Assembly (NCBI GenBank): GCA_030435675.1
Contig: CM059625.1
Span: forward strand, 248,001 to 312,000
DNA from: Steinernema hermaphroditum
Taxonomy: Eukaryota; Nematoda; Chromadorea; Rhabditida; Steinernematidae
Reading direction: 5' to 3'
Length of the DNA: 64,000 nucleotides
This document shows, piece after piece, positions 51,613-63,987 of this stretch (position 1 is its first letter; each line of letters opens with the position of its first letter). The notes below the pieces were generated by a model, which worked only from the letters and a program-made list of their open reading frames with translations, was not told the DNA's origin and ran no database searches. Both the position numbers and the translations under genes were made by a program.

Positions 51613-52137
51613 TTGCTTCGTGGTGCCCGGAGATCCCGTAGCGTTAAGCCTGATTGCGCGTGCTCTTTTTATGTGATACTCACATCATATAAATCATCGG
51701 CCGACCAAAATTAAACGCGTTGCGCTAAAACATACCGAAGTACACGTGATCTACACGTCGCACCACATTTACATCTAATTATTATTATATATTATGCACT
51801 TTAATGAAGATTGCTTGATAGCCTTCTCAAACCTACCATGTTCACAATATATGTACAAATAAATGTGCTGCGACGATATAATCTGCTTTTGGCAGTGTGA
51901 AAACCGAAGTTTCTCGTGAAATTACTCATCACACTTCAATGCAGTTACTTTCTAACAAAGAACAGACACAACCCTAGCGTGAATCTAGAAAAAGTATGTG
52001 TGTTCTAATCCAATACATTGGATATAAGTGAAACCAGGCAGGAAAAGAAGTCAGTATGTGCTGATGCCGAACTATATTAGCGAAACGAATACAACAGCAT
52101 GTTGGCCATTTCTTTTAACAACTTTGGAAGTCTATCT
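51613..52137. other. upstream region of the CNG-channel gene
   Basis: AT-rich sequence before the tandem duplication. No gene or RNA feature supported. Confidence 0.4.
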
Positions 52138-52895
52138 TGCCTATGACGTATAGTGGTATAAACTGAAATTTTATAATGGCGTAAAACGTTTCCGCAATCT
52201 GTATCAATTTGTTTCTGTTTAAAGAGAGACCTTTGCGGAAGAGTGCAAATCGGAAGGGCGAAGGAATGCCAAGTTTTATTACCAATGTGTCCTTTTTCTG
52301 ACTGTTGCCATTCATTGAGAAGTCGGCAAATAAAATTGGTGTTCGATGCAGATTCTCATCGCGCGGCGCAGTCTCCCTGCTCCTGGGGCCAGCAGCGGAA
52401 ACCGTTGTGCACTGCCCTTTGAATCACTGACCTTCGACTAGGGACCCCGTCAGCGTCATCCGTTTCACAGTCACCGCGCACACGCTATTCGGTTAGCACG
52501 TTCTATACAGAACTTCGGAGGTGTAGTGGTATGGACTGAAATTTTATAACCGCGCAAAACTTTTCTCCAGTGTGTTTCAATCCGTTTCTGTTTAAAGAGA
52601 GCTATGCTGAAACAGTGCAAATCGGGAGAGCGAACGAATGCCAAGTTTTTTTACCAATGTGCCCTTTTTTTGACCGTTGCCATTCATTGAGAAGTCAGCA
52701 AATAAAATTGGTGCTCGAAGTTCAACGCGCGGCAATCTTCAACAATCTTCAAAGATCTTCAACGCGCGGCGCAGTCTCCCTTCTCTTGGGGCCAGCAGCG
52801 GATACCGTTGGGCACTGCCCCTTGAATCACTGATCTTCGACTAGGTACCCCGTCAGCGTCATCCGTTTCACAGTCATCGCGCACACGTTACTCGG
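52138..52895 (+). repeat. tandem duplication of a ~350-base unit upstream of the Kir channel gene
   Basis: Unit 1 (about 52138-52495) and unit 2 (about 52520-52895) align end to end: ACTGAAATTTTATAA, TTTCTGTTTAAAGAGAG, ATGCCAAGTTTT, GTTGCCATTCATTGAGAAGT, AATAAAATTGGTG, CGCGGCGCAGTCTCCCT, GGGGCCAGCAGCGGA, ATCACTGA, ACCCCGTCAGCGTCATCCGT. Differences are substitutions plus an insertion in unit 2 (about 52735-52765) where the AATCTTCAA pattern is itself repeated. No conserved reading frame spans the units, so they are probably duplicated promoter, non-coding RNA or 5'-exon sequence. Unit 2 ends about 150 bases before the Kir gene start. Confidence 0.8.
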
Positions 52896-53048
52896 CGCCT
52901 ACGACAGTCAGACAGTCGAGTCGCTCGGCGCTCTGTAGCTATCCTGTGGCATTCCTTCCACTTTAGTGTTTCCGTATGCGCAAACCATGGCAAAACCTCT
53001 TATTGTCGATCTTCTCTTTTACATTTTGTTTTATTCAGGTCTTAGATT

Positions 53049-54849
53049 ATGTGTTCTACCAAAACTACCAGACCAACGTTATGCAAACCGTATGATAAAA
53101 GGCATTCCTTGCTTTCGAGGAAGAAAATCGTTCAACGCAACCGCTTGGTCGAGCAAAATGGGTATATAAATCTGCGATTGACTGGCACGCGCAAATTCGA
53201 ATTTGGCAATTACGCACGGTATGTTATCGCGTATCATAATCGGATGCAAATTTTTTAGCGATTTGTACATGACTCTGCTTGAAGTGCGCTGGCGCTACTT
53301 GGTCCTTGTCTATTTTATTTTGTTGACATCTATGTGGTTCGCCTTCGCTCTTTTCTATTTTACTCAAGCCGTCCAACATGGTGATCTACAAGGCCACGCT
53401 GACCATGAATGGACTCCTTGTATCCATAATGCCGAGTCCTTCATTGATCTTCTAATATTTTCTTTTGCCACGCAGTCAACCGTTGGTTTCGGTTACAGGT
53501 AAGTACCATTGAATCTCACAACTAATTTAGTACTCCAGATTAACACAGCCAATATTATTTGTTTCTTTTTAAATGCCCTAAAATGACGGTAATATTTCAG
53601 GCATTTAAGTGCTGAGTGTCCGATGGTTGTTACGATCAACATGATTCAAATTCTCATCGGAACTGTTACTCACGGTCTTCTCACCGGATTTATCATCAAC
53701 AAGCTGGCTCGCCCTACAAAACGAAATGCCACACTGAAGTTTAGTCGGAACGCTGTAATCGCAATGCGAGATGGCAAACTCTGTCTCATGATCCGTATTG
53801 CTGATATGCGAAAGACATGCCTCGCCGAAGCTCATGTTCGCATGCAGGTAAGTACAATTGCACGATGTAAGGAAAATAAGGATAGTTTATTCAAAAATAG
53901 CGTCTAATGCAACGATGCACTAAATGCTCACACATAGTATGACAGGTGATGCTCGTTTTAATTATAACTCTGAGGAAGCAGCACAGTGGGTAACGCAACG
54001 AACAAAACGATTCGGTTCACTTCACCGCCCTTTAATGGCTTTTTAGATGATCAGAAAGACCATCACATGCGAAGGAGAGATGCTTCCATTCCATCAGTCG
54101 GAATTAAACGTAGGATACAATTGTGGGAATGATCGATTGGATGTTATTTGCCCAATTACGGTAGTCCACGAAATCAACGAACACTCTCCCCTCTACGATT
54201 TCTCGAAGCGTATTATTAGCGATCCGTCGACGCGTTTCGAAATCATTGTGATGCTTGAAGGAGTGGTCGAAAGCAGCGGCTCAATCACGCAAGCCCGCAC
54301 AAGCTACGTGCCATCGGAAATTCTCTGGGGAAAGAAGTTGGTTAAGCATGCATTTATTTTGTATTATGGACATCCTTAGGTTTGATCGACTGGCTACCTA
54401 CCATCGTCGAGATGGAACATATTTGGCCGATCTATTCAAATTCAATTCCGTCCACGACGATCCGCAAACGCCTGATTGCTCTGCTAGGGAGCTCGACGAA
54501 ATGATTGTTGGCGTTAATTTGTAATTTCAACAAGGAATTTTCTGTGCTTTAGAGTAACGGGTACTACGAGACTTTCTGTGACTATGATGAGGAGAGCTTG
54601 ATGCAGCAAATTACAATCCACGACGCTAAGGACTTCTTCTGCAAGAACTTCAGCGGCAAATATCATGTCAACCGAACCTTGACTGCATCGACCATCTCCG
54701 ATGACATAGAAGTTGAGTGCATCGACGAGTTGGCCCAAGATGTCAAGCCAAAGGTATTTACCTGTTCATTAACGATGCCATAATTGTTGTTGTAGATCCG
54801 CAAAGCCCCGAAGTCCGATCGACTACGTCGCGAGTTCGACATCTTCTAA
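53049..54849 (+). CDS. inward-rectifier K+ channel (Kir/IRK)
   Basis: Two-transmembrane potassium channel. ATG 53049 follows TTATTCAG. The N-terminus has the Kir signature RNRLVEQNGYINLRL and a slide-helix region, then DLYMTLLEVRWRYLVLVYFI (M1), a pore with LLIFSFATQSTVGFGYR, and MIQILIGTVTHGLLTGFIIN (M2). After ARPTKRN, the cytoplasmic domain follows: RNAVIAMRDGKLCLMIRIAD, CPITVVHEINEHSPLYDFSK, FEIIVMLEGVVESSGSITQA, TSYVPSEILWGKKF and an acidic tail ending LRREFDIF (stop 54847-54849). Small introns occur at about 53218, 53498, 53847, 54340, 54525 and 54752. The filter reads T-V-G-F-G instead of the usual T-I-G-Y-G, a conservative but notable change. C. elegans has irk-1 to irk-3. I do not assign which. 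It should lie in the plasma membrane and set resting potential. Confidence 0.9.
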
Positions 54850-56642
54850 CGTTTGGCATCTTTGGCATTTAATGAACTTACTAATCCGGTTTTTATGACT
54901 TTAAACTTAACGACTTTACTATATGACTTCACTGTCCATTGGTGTGATTTACAAGTATAGATCATTGTAACTCTTTTAACGAATAAATCGTTCTTGCTGT
55001 TTGATGATGGTGTTATAGAATGCTTCCATCTGAAACACACATCAGCACGTTTCCACCTCAAACAGTGCATGTACACATTTGTTGGTTTGATTCTTTTCTT
55101 CGTCCGATTTGCGTTCCATTGCAACAACTTCAATTTTCCACGTTCATTTCGAATGCAGAGCCGGTTTTTACAACAGAGCTTAGAGTACTGTTGTTGAGGG
55201 CGGATAGGTGCTCATGCAAATGACTAAAGCTTACAACGAATTGTATATGGTATGGAATCCTCATACGCACTTCTGGCCGCAATCATCAACTCAGCGACGC
55301 CGAAGATTTTCCGTAACCGAAACCGAAATCATGCTTTTCCTGACTGACCCCCTCTATTGATATCAGTTATTTGTCTGATGGTTGACTTGATTGCGAAAGT
55401 TGTCCAATATTGTGGCCGTTATTTCTGCCACCGTCACCCATTGTCCACCTCACTCTAGAAGAGATTTGGTCAGATTGTTAGACTACCCAATCACCTTGTG
55501 ATTGTTAGCATGCATTTGTAGATAAACTTTATCTGAAATTTATGCCAAAAGTGTGTGACATGTTCAAAGCTCTCGAAACCATTTTAGGAGAGAGCGGCGC
55601 ACGGATAACAAAGAAATGCGTTCATTTTTTTTTTTTGATTAACATTACATTTTTTTGCAAATAAAAGCAATTAGCAATAGGCGAACTCGTCACCTCTGTG
55701 TTCAGTCTATCGCACATTTTCTCTTCCGGTTGAATTATCGCCATTAAATTAACGAACGGGAATTGTCGCTGCACACAAAAAGATAGGTGTGCAATTTTAA
55801 GGTAATCCTTTCATTAGTGTGCGAGCATTTTAGATATAGGTAGTACTGAACATGGTGATGAACTATCGTTTCCATGGATTCCTTACCGAACGATAACATA
55901 GTTACTAGATTATTTATTTAACACCATTCCTCATTCAGCTTGATTTCATAGACCTGTGTAGTTAGGCAGAAGCTACACAGGTCTATGAAATCAAGCTGAA
56001 TGAGGATTGTCCGCTTGATTGAATTGTCCGCTCAAAGTGCACTGACATTTGAGTTGTTGTAACAATGAAAATTCATCTAATTTGTTTTCTTTCGTGTAAT
56101 TTTTAACCACTTAAGATGAATTCGACGTGTCCACTACTTTTATAATTCTGCCTGTTCCTCTCCATTCCGCTGAACGATGTTTCGATCGTTTGTGTGTTTC
56201 CCGACGGACCACAGCTTCTGGCTGAATAACGACATTTTCTAAAAACGCAAATTGCATCTCTCATTAGATTTCCAAAGCTGTAAGCGAGCGGAAGTCGTAG
56301 GCTCGGACAGCAATTAGGGGCGTGTGGAGCCGATTCTGTTTTCATTGAGCGCATGTTGATCTCTGGATAAATTTCTGACACCAAAGCTGCTTAAGTGTTT
56401 ACCAGCTCCAGGGCGCGAACCTCTAACTGCTCACTAAACGACACTAGCCCCGCCTTGAAACACCACGGTGCGGAGTATAGGGGTGGGGCGTCGCTGTCCG
56501 TTCGTGGCGCCGGTGGCAAGCAGCGAGCACGCGCGGACAAGAAGCGCGCGTTCTTCCTGTGCAGTGCTTGTGGCTTTGCATACATCGACCCAGCGGCCAT
56601 CCCAACCGGCGTCATCTACTCTAACATCCGTGTTCGGGAGCA
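54850..56642. other. intergenic between Kir channel and elongase
   Basis: About 1.8 kb. AT-rich up to 56100 with a perfect hairpin at 55928-56006 (listed separately) and a poly-T run at 55627. From 56395 the DNA is GC-rich with open frames on both strands. This GC-rich block directly precedes the elongase ATG and is likely its promoter/5' UTR. Confidence 0.5.
55928..56006. ncRNA. perfect 34-bp inverted repeat with 11-base loop (hairpin)
   Basis: The left arm 55928-55961 is exactly complementary to 55973-56006, with loop TTAGGCAGAAG. The arm contains CATTCAGCTTGATTTCATAG. Pairing stops on both sides at 55927/56007. As RNA it would be a 79-base stem-loop with no mismatch. Natural miRNA precursors usually carry bulges, so a small fold-back transposon remnant or a recent inverted duplication is as likely as a small-RNA precursor. 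ncRNA is used here only as the nearest label. Confidence 0.4.
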
Positions 56643-58472
56643 ATGGTCGACGTTCCCGATTACTCCGAGTGGCGCGGCAACGACAGCAGCATCATTCATG
56701 TGCCTTATGAATATAAGAGCCAGCTGTGGATCGAGCAGAAGCTCTGGGACCCGGTGCTTGTCCACTCACTTTTCAATACTTACTGGTTCTGGTCCGTATA
56801 CCTCGCCATTGGTTATGTCGTTGCCGTCTTCACGCTTGATCGTTGGATGCAATCCCGCAAGCCGTATGACCTGAAAGGAACACTGGCCCTTTGGAACGGT
56901 TGTCTTGCCTTCTTCAGTATCGTGGCAACATGGCGGTTCGGCGAAGAGTTCATACACGTCGTTCTCAACCGACCTTTTCGGCATTCCGTATGCTACTCTG
57001 TGGACCCTACTGGACCTGCGGCGTTTTGGGCATGTTGCTTTGCCCTCTCGAAGGTTGCTGAACTTGGTGATACCGTATTTCTTGTACTCCGTAAACGTCC
57101 GCTGATCTTCCTCCACTGGTACCATCATGCGGTCGTCCTTGTATACAGCTGGAATTCCGGTAGGTCACATAACCGCTTCCGACTAGACAAAATTTCTTTT
57201 TTTATCAAATAATTAACTCTAAATAACACAAGGTAGATTGTCCGTTGCACTCCTACGCGCAAGACAATAAAAAATGGCGATTATAAGTGAACTGACATTG
57301 TGTTTTGTTTGCGCAGTAGATATACTATGGGGTCAAAACATGTTTGCGTTAGCTTTGGAGAAGAGAACATCACAATCGCCACGGACAACCGGCAAGCTGT
57401 CGCCCTTCACCATGTAGCAACTGATCTATGTATATCCCACTTCGGTACACATTTACTTTCAGCTCTTTTTCAATTCCGTTTGAACATAGTACAGCATCGT
57501 ACAGTGATGTCAGAATAAGAATTACTCGCTTGCATGGCCCAACTATCACTCGCTATGCATTGATAAGATAAATATCGCCAGGAGACCCCACAATACCACT
57601 ATCATTTGAAGGACGTTTGCGATGCCCTTTCGCCCTAAAAATGACGGTGGGGTGAATTAGGGACAGTGCAAAAAACCAACAGTCGTCTGGAATTTGTACT
57701 TTGTATTATTTGATCTAAGCCACCTTCGATTTCAACATCTTGGTCAATATTGACTCTTGCGCAGGGCTTACCGCAACGTGACAATAGGTCGAACGGCGAG
57801 CGCCGTTTTACTTTTGTGTAGGAGACACAGTTTACACACTGGATGCCCCATTGCGGAAATTAATCGGAAATTAATTCGACAAAGTGAGCGTCTCATAGTG
57901 ATCGCTTGATGCTACATGCATTTTACATTCTGGAACTTTACTACTCTACATACGTCCCCCTTATATATGTTGGTGTTGGGAATTTTTTTTATATATTTTC
58001 CATCCTGTCAATTTCTTTTAGACGCTCCTTTAGAGCTCTCATTTAATGAAGTCGCAAAACAGAACTTGTATTTTTGATCATATAGTTAATATATAATTGC
58101 CATGCAGCCATTAAACATTACAAACTAATGCTCTATTTTTCAGCATGCGAGCTCACCGCCGCCGGCCGCTGGTTTATCTTTATGAACTATTTTGTCCATT
58201 CCATCATGTACAGCTACTATGCGATCACGTCGCTCGGCTACCGTTTCCCCAAGGCTGCATCCGCATCCGTTACAACGCTCCAGCTCACGCAAATGATTGT
58301 CGGCGTCGGCATCTCCGTTTTTGTACTTCGTGAAAAACTGGTGAATGCCGCATGTCAGCAGTCGATGGACAACCTTTTCCTGTGCTTCGGCATCTACGCA
58401 TCTTTCGCCCTTCTTTTCCTCAAATTCTTCCTTGACGCCTACGTGTTCAAGAAGAAGAAGAAGGTGGACTAG
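56643..58472 (+). CDS. fatty-acid elongase, ELOVL6-type (ELO family)
   Basis: ER membrane condensing enzyme (3-ketoacyl-CoA synthase) of long-chain fatty-acid elongation. Exon 1 (56643-about 57162) begins MVDVPDYSEW and includes YWFWSVYLAIGYVVAVF, RKPYDLKGTLALWN, FWACCFALSKVAELGDTVFL and the catalytic histidine box FLHWYHHAVVLVYSWNS. A ~980-base intron (57163-58143) follows. Exon 2 continues GRWFIFMNYFVHSIMYSYYA, ASASVTTLQLTQMIVGVGIS and ends KFFLDAYVF then KKKKKVD, a KKxx-type ER-retrieval signal. ELAELGDT-type spacing and FMNYFVHS are typical of ELOVL6 relatives (C. elegans elo-3, elo-5 and elo-6 group). Codons are strongly biased to C/G-ending forms compared with neighbouring genes, as in highly expressed genes. 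Substrate preference cannot be read from sequence. Confidence 0.92.
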
Positions 58473-61123
58473 ACAACTGCACGCTCGTTGTGATCTCTAT
58501 GATTATTTATTGCGAAAGATTAGATAGAGTAAATAAAATTGATTTTTCATCCGCAAAGAAAAAAGAAATCGTTAGATTTCCGTTGAATCACCATGAACAA
58601 TTACAGACTATCCGTTAGGTATATCGTTCAGGCGGTGTGGAAAAAGGTGTTTCATCCTGATAGCCAGAGAAATTCTCAGTGTTGCTAATGCGTTGCATTA
58701 TGGTGGAAAATAGGAAGAAAGTGTCCCACGTTTTCATACCTATCGCTGTGTTCCAACGGACCCCATGAGTGCAAATATCAACATTGAGAATGACGTTCGG
58801 AGAGCATCGGAAGAGAAGTGCAAACAGCTGACGCCCTCGCACCTCATGTTCCTAACGGGGCACATATACGTTTGCGGTGATTTCCGAATTCCTGAATCGC
58901 TATCCGTTAATCGATTTAGATTGTTTCATTATTTGTCTTTCGCGACGGATTCCACACAATGAAATGTTCTGTCGACGATCACCTGCCGAAGCCTATGCAT
59001 AGAGAGCGGCGTATGTTCCCCCATAGTACCTCCGCATGCCCGTCTACCGCCGTTAGCGAAGCGGAATCACGGAATCACGAACGCTTCGTTTCCTAGACGA
59101 CAAAATTCAATTTCTCTTCTGATTTGCTTTGTTGCTAGGAAAGAAGGCGTCCAATCCAAGTGAGGTTAGCATAACACTTTGTTGTTTATTGAAACAGTTG
59201 TTTATTCTGATGGGAGAAAAAAAAGAACAACAGATAAGTTTGCTTTGCAGTCTACTGGGCAGTTCGGATCATTCATATTTTCGAACTTGAAAGTGAATAG
59301 AGCGGCATCTGAAATACACGGGTTGAAACATAAATGCATTCTTCACAAATTATCTTTAGTTTCCACACATTCATAGGCGTCAGAAACAAATAAAAACTTG
59401 ATTTCTCACTATATCTATAACGGTTTACAGGACCGCCGAACTGGTCGCATAGGTCTTCAAAAGAACATGCGTTGTAAGTGTTCCGGATCTCCTTCCTCTG
59501 CTTGCAATTCAACGTTGTCAACCTGCAGGCCTATAAACATTGTTGAACAATGTTTTCAAAAGTACGAAACAGAACACAGCAGAAACGACAGACGACAGTT
59601 GCAAGGAGTGACAGAGATCGAGACGCGCTAGCCATGAACTAAAAAAATCAAGTTGTAACCTCAAAACTAGCAACTTTCATAAATTCACAGCACTATCGTG
59701 TAACTCTGTTTTATTCGCAAATGGAGGTTGTCTTCCATTTGAAACGGAGTTCGTGACTTTACACAATATCACGTCTGAATGGACGCAGTCGTTTGACAAG
59801 GTTTACAAGTTTATTTCTCGTCCAAAGGCTTACTTCTTGCGAGACGTCATATATGCACAAGAGCTACATTGTCACACCGTAGTCGCCGGTCTTCTCCTGG
59901 TCAGAGTCGAACGGCATCAGTTGACAAGGGTTCTATGAAATCAAGAAATCAAGTCAACGTTCAAAATACGTTACACTACTGACAACATGAGGCAAAGTCG
60001 CGCAGAGATGCTCGGGGTCGCTGTGAGGTATATACCTTTAGGCCAGCCAAATTGATTATGTTCCAAAAAATCATTTTTCTTTTTACCAAAGGGTTGGCGT
60101 TCTTCGCTCAGTGTAGCGAACGATCTATCGGAATTGTTTTTGCAAATACTTGGTTTTGCATACGTTCGCTCGGTTCAGTCACCGCATTCATTATAAATAG
60201 CGGAAATTCCAGAATCACGCAATACGAGGGTGTCAAACACTCACTTATTTCCAGAGCAATTCTAATCCTAGCACAATATAAACAAGGAAATTACACCCTA
60301 CAGGAGTCGGCTACAATGTAAACAGAAAACGGGACACATGTTAGCCTATAGCGTTTTTACATGCGCTGTTATAATTATGTAACTGACGAAAACAGTGAGC
60401 ATACATAATTAGTGTTGTGGAACAGTTTCAAGATATGAACAGATATCTTGACGTTTCCTTCCCGCTATGGCACTTTGCGATTGATCGTGATATCTGCGAA
60501 CCACTGCCATGCGAACAAGGCAAAAAACATTACAAACGCTCTGAGTTTCTGTTTCAATTCGAAGTGCAGTGTCGCATTGAGGCTGATCGTATTTTTCTTG
60601 TTTCCGACTTTCGCATTGGGTCGAGAAGCGCGATGTTCGATCGTTATCGTGCTTGGGCGTGCTTGACCTCGCGTTTTTCAATGTACGTTTGATTGAGTCG
60701 TTGTTGTTCGCATTAACAGTTTGGAAGAACATGAACCGACTATTTGGGATTTTCTGTGTAGCTGCCCTCAGAAGCGTACGTATTGCTGTCCGCTTGGTTT
60801 CAAGGGTTCCGTGCACTACATAGATCGGCGTCGGTCTTAAGAATTCTGTTTATTAGGAAATTTTCTGTTTGCGACTGGAAGGCTCGAGGATAAAAAAAAA
60901 GAAATTTATCACAATCTCAGACTAACTACTACCCGTTGCGGGCTTAATAAACATCGCAAAAGTGTATCATTCTTGCGTTCACCCGTTAGCTCTGCTGACA
61001 CCACCCACATCGCGCTGTCGCGCGAAACTTTTCGATTCTCACGTCCGCACAACCGCCTTATCGCCGCGGCCGCTATAGCACGTTCCGTTGTTTCACCGCC
61101 GTTGGTTCCTCTGTCGGACGAGC
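58473..61123. other. intergenic before the nuclear receptor
   Basis: 2.65 kb. Contains a copy of the family A repeat (59790-59915). Open frames on plus (60417-60692) and minus (60409-60816) overlap each other and lack domains. The last 150 bases, to 61123, are GC-rich with GCCGCGGCCGC near 61065 and probably form the receptor promoter. Confidence 0.45.
59790..59915 (-). mobile_element. family A element, 3' end copy
   Basis: Reverse complement matches 51125-51245: AGAAGACCGGCGACTACGG, CTTGTGCATATATGACGTC, TCGCAAGAAGTAAGCCTTT, ACGAGAAATAAACTTG. Only one or two tail units remain. Truncated on the 5' side like the 51125 copy. Confidence 0.7.
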
Positions 61124-63086
61124 ATGTTCGGAGCGACGAAACCGTCCACCTCTGCATCCTTCGAACTCGATGAACCTCTGATGAAGAAGCAGCGGAAACG
61201 CGAGGTGGTCTGCGATGTTTGTGGCGATTCGGTGAGTTTGAATTGGTAATCTATTGTAAGTGGATTTATTATTAGATTTCGAGGGTTTCATTTGGTTTGA
61301 AGTGCGCGTATAAATAAACTAAAATATATGTGCTTTTAAAGTCGGAACTCTATTCGGCAATAATATCATCGAACGTCGAAAAACCAAATTATTTTTGTTC
61401 ACTTAAGCCATTACTTTACAGGAAACTATGGAGTAAGGTAGCATCACCATGGAATTTAGGCCGGGAAGAACAAACAAACAAGCCGAATGACATCCTACTT
61501 TCAGGCGCTTGGAAAGCATTATGGTGTAAACGCCTGCAACGGGTGCAAAGGGTTCTTTCGCCGATCCGTGTGGAACGAAAAGAAATACAAATGTCGGTTC
61601 GACGAGACATGCATTGTTGCAAAAGGTGCCCTTTTTCTAATCACAGATCAAATACGAGACTATGTGTAGAACAGAGGAATTCCTGTCGTTCCTGTCGCTT
61701 CAAACGTTGTCTGGAAGTTGGTATGAACCCACGAGCTGTACAAAGTGAACGAAGTGACAAAGACGGGAGTGCTCTTGATCATGCGGACGTGATAGTTGGA
61801 GCTCCTGTGGAGCACGTGGAAGACGATGCCGATATCGAGCGTACTGATGGTGAAACACAGACTGATTGCGACTCCTATTTCCATGCAATCAAAAGTGAAC
61901 CACTACCCCAACCTCAGGAACATCGAAATGAGGAGTTCATCTACAGACTGCTGGAAATTGAGAAAGGAGTTACAAGCCGCGTTGACCCTGGATCGGACGT
62001 AGACAGCCCTTATGATGGTCAAACTTCAAGTCACAACTTCAGCGTTGCATTCAACAGTCCGAACATAATATGCTCAAGGAAAACGGTGAGCACGATTTAA
62101 AAGTTTATATTTAAATCAAAGAAAGCTTTTGTGGAATTCTTTTTTTAATTTTCTTTGGTTCACATGACTTCAAACAGAATGTTCGACTGCACCATTGTGT
62201 TAAAAAACTGTACCAATGTGCAGTAAAGAGTCAGGAAACTTTTCTTTTGTGATGGCATGTTTCCTGTAAGTTAAGAAAACATTGCGTAACCTAATTTATT
62301 TAAAGAATATGAAGAGCTAATTGCTTGTTTAGCTTAATCCGAGTGGTCAAACCATTGCTCAAGTTCGCGATGTTCTCCAAGATTGGCGTCGCTGCTTTGT
62401 TTTGTATGCCGACTATCTGCACGCCCTCCCAGAATTCCGCCATTTTCCCGAACAAGACAAAATACAGATCGCTAAGTCACGTTTTGCTTCTTTTTACTGG
62501 TGGACAGTCGCGAACTGGACAGTGGCCTCGGGTTGCCCCGGTATCTGCTACAGTAATGGCACCTACTACCCAGTAGAACCTGATTATCAATGCATTCCCG
62601 ATCATCGGTAACGAGTTCGATGATGTCGCATGCAGTGCCATGGTATTTTAGAGGTGTCACCGAGAAACTAATGGCCATTCTCGTCGACCCGCTGAAGAAG
62701 CTCCGGCTGCGGGACACTGAAAAGTGTTTAATGGCCGCAATATCCATTTACGCAGACATAATCCCAAATTTGACAACATCTGGGACCGCCTATTTGAACA
62801 GCATACGCCACAAGTATTTGAAACTGCTCAACGATCACGTTGCTTCGCTGTTCGGAAAAGGCGATGAGGAAGCAGAGGTGAAGGCCGCTGCGCGCGTAGG
62901 GACGTTAATTTATTTAATTTCCTCAATTACGGTAAGAACAGTGCGTAATCGCCAATCGATTTCAGCGTTTAGGATCTCGTATATACTGTTGGCGACAACA
63001 TTATTCTCAACGATGTCTTGCATAATGTTCGCTACGAAGACTGGTCAACTGAATTACATTCTCATATCCATGCAAGGCAGTTTTAA
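61124..63086 (+). CDS. nuclear hormone receptor, HNF4-like/nematode supplementary family
   Basis: Ligand-regulated transcription factor. ATG 61124 ([10 protein letters not shown]), basic KKQRKREVV, then the DNA-binding domain: [27 protein letters not shown] (P-box CNGCKG), [13 protein letters not shown], then after an intron [19 protein letters not shown], the second zinc finger with the PRAVQSERS tail typical of HNF4-derived receptors. The hinge is acidic ([18 protein letters not shown]). Ligand-binding-domain exons encode [76 protein letters not shown] and [19 protein letters not shown], ending HSHIHARQF (stop 63084-63086). CNGCKG is a nematode-type P-box variant. I do not assign an nhr number. 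The receptor converges on the HECT gene. Confidence 0.88.
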
Positions 63087-63290
63087 ATGCTGGGCGCCGG
63101 CTTGAAGTTGCGCCTTGAGCGCATCCTTTACAAATGTTTTTTACAATTATGGATCGCATATAAGAGAATACTTAACTTTACTTTGACAAATATATGATAA
63201 TATAATACAGTTTGCACATAAATATTTTACCCATATTGAAGAAAGTAATATGAAGCATCAGATAGGGGGAACAGCTAGATTTCAGTCACA
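63087..63290. other. convergent 3' spacer
   Basis: About 200 bases between the receptor stop and the HECT stop on the opposite strand. Just 3' UTR sequence expected. Confidence 0.5.
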
Positions 63291-63987
63291 TTACGAAAGT
63301 TCAAATCCAGCTCCCGAGTGCATGGCGTACAATACCTTTTCACGCATCTGCTCCGCTGAGCTGTATTTTGGAAGCTTCAGCAAATTCATACACGTGGCTG
63401 CTGTAGGGAGAGGCGTTTCATCATGAATCAGCTGGATACCCAGATTTGGCGTAAGATACTGAAAAAGGGCGATATCATTTATAGAGTAAGGCAAAAATAC
63501 CTTAAAGCCCATTAATGGAGCTCGAGGAGAACCCGTGACAAATTTAAGGAAGTTATTCTTATCGTCCACTGTAAAGCTTTTGAGCATACTCCAGAACCTA
63601 TCCATATACCACTCGTCATGTTCATCTGCAATGGCACGGTGGTGCTTATGTGAGTGTGAACGAGGCACTCACCTTTAACGTTAGTAACGTTGCAGTGAGA
63701 TCGCAGTTCGTCGACATCAAAATCAACATCAATTCCAGAAAGAAGCGTTTCCTGTTCATATGATGAAAAGAGGCTGAGCCAGTCAAGGTCGAAAACGTTG
63801 GCCATTCCTGCTTTCAGTGCCTGAACCATGGGTGCGAACTGAAAATACGAACGAATGTGAACTATTATTTTCGAAAACGTCTGAATACTCTATCCACAAG
63901 ATAGTATTTCAGATAGAGGTCGATGTACAGATACCGATCGTGTGCCTTCACTTTCCTTTCATGTCCCCCTGGCACGAGGTCCACAAT
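63291..63987 (-). CDS. etc-1: HECT-domain E3 ubiquitin ligase, C-terminal part (UBE3C/ETC-1 type)
   Basis: C-terminal end of a HECT ligase that transfers ubiquitin through a catalytic Cys. It is cut by the right edge of the window. The rightmost exon (about 63987-63870) encodes IVDLVPGGHERKVKAHDRYL. The next (63829-63680) has GMANVFDLDWLSLFSSYEQE and GIDVDFDVDELRSHCNVT. The next (about 63635-63505) has WYMDRFWSMLKSFTVDDKN and FLKFVTGSPRAPLMGFK. The last (63460-63291) has DETPLPTAATCMNLLKLPKY, where the Cys in TAATCMNLL is the active site, and ends GAGFELS. The GFELS end and sequence order fit UBE3C/Hul5, whose C. elegans member is ETC-1. That assignment is by family memory. The N-terminal region and most of the HECT N-lobe lie beyond 64000. 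Confidence 0.88.
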
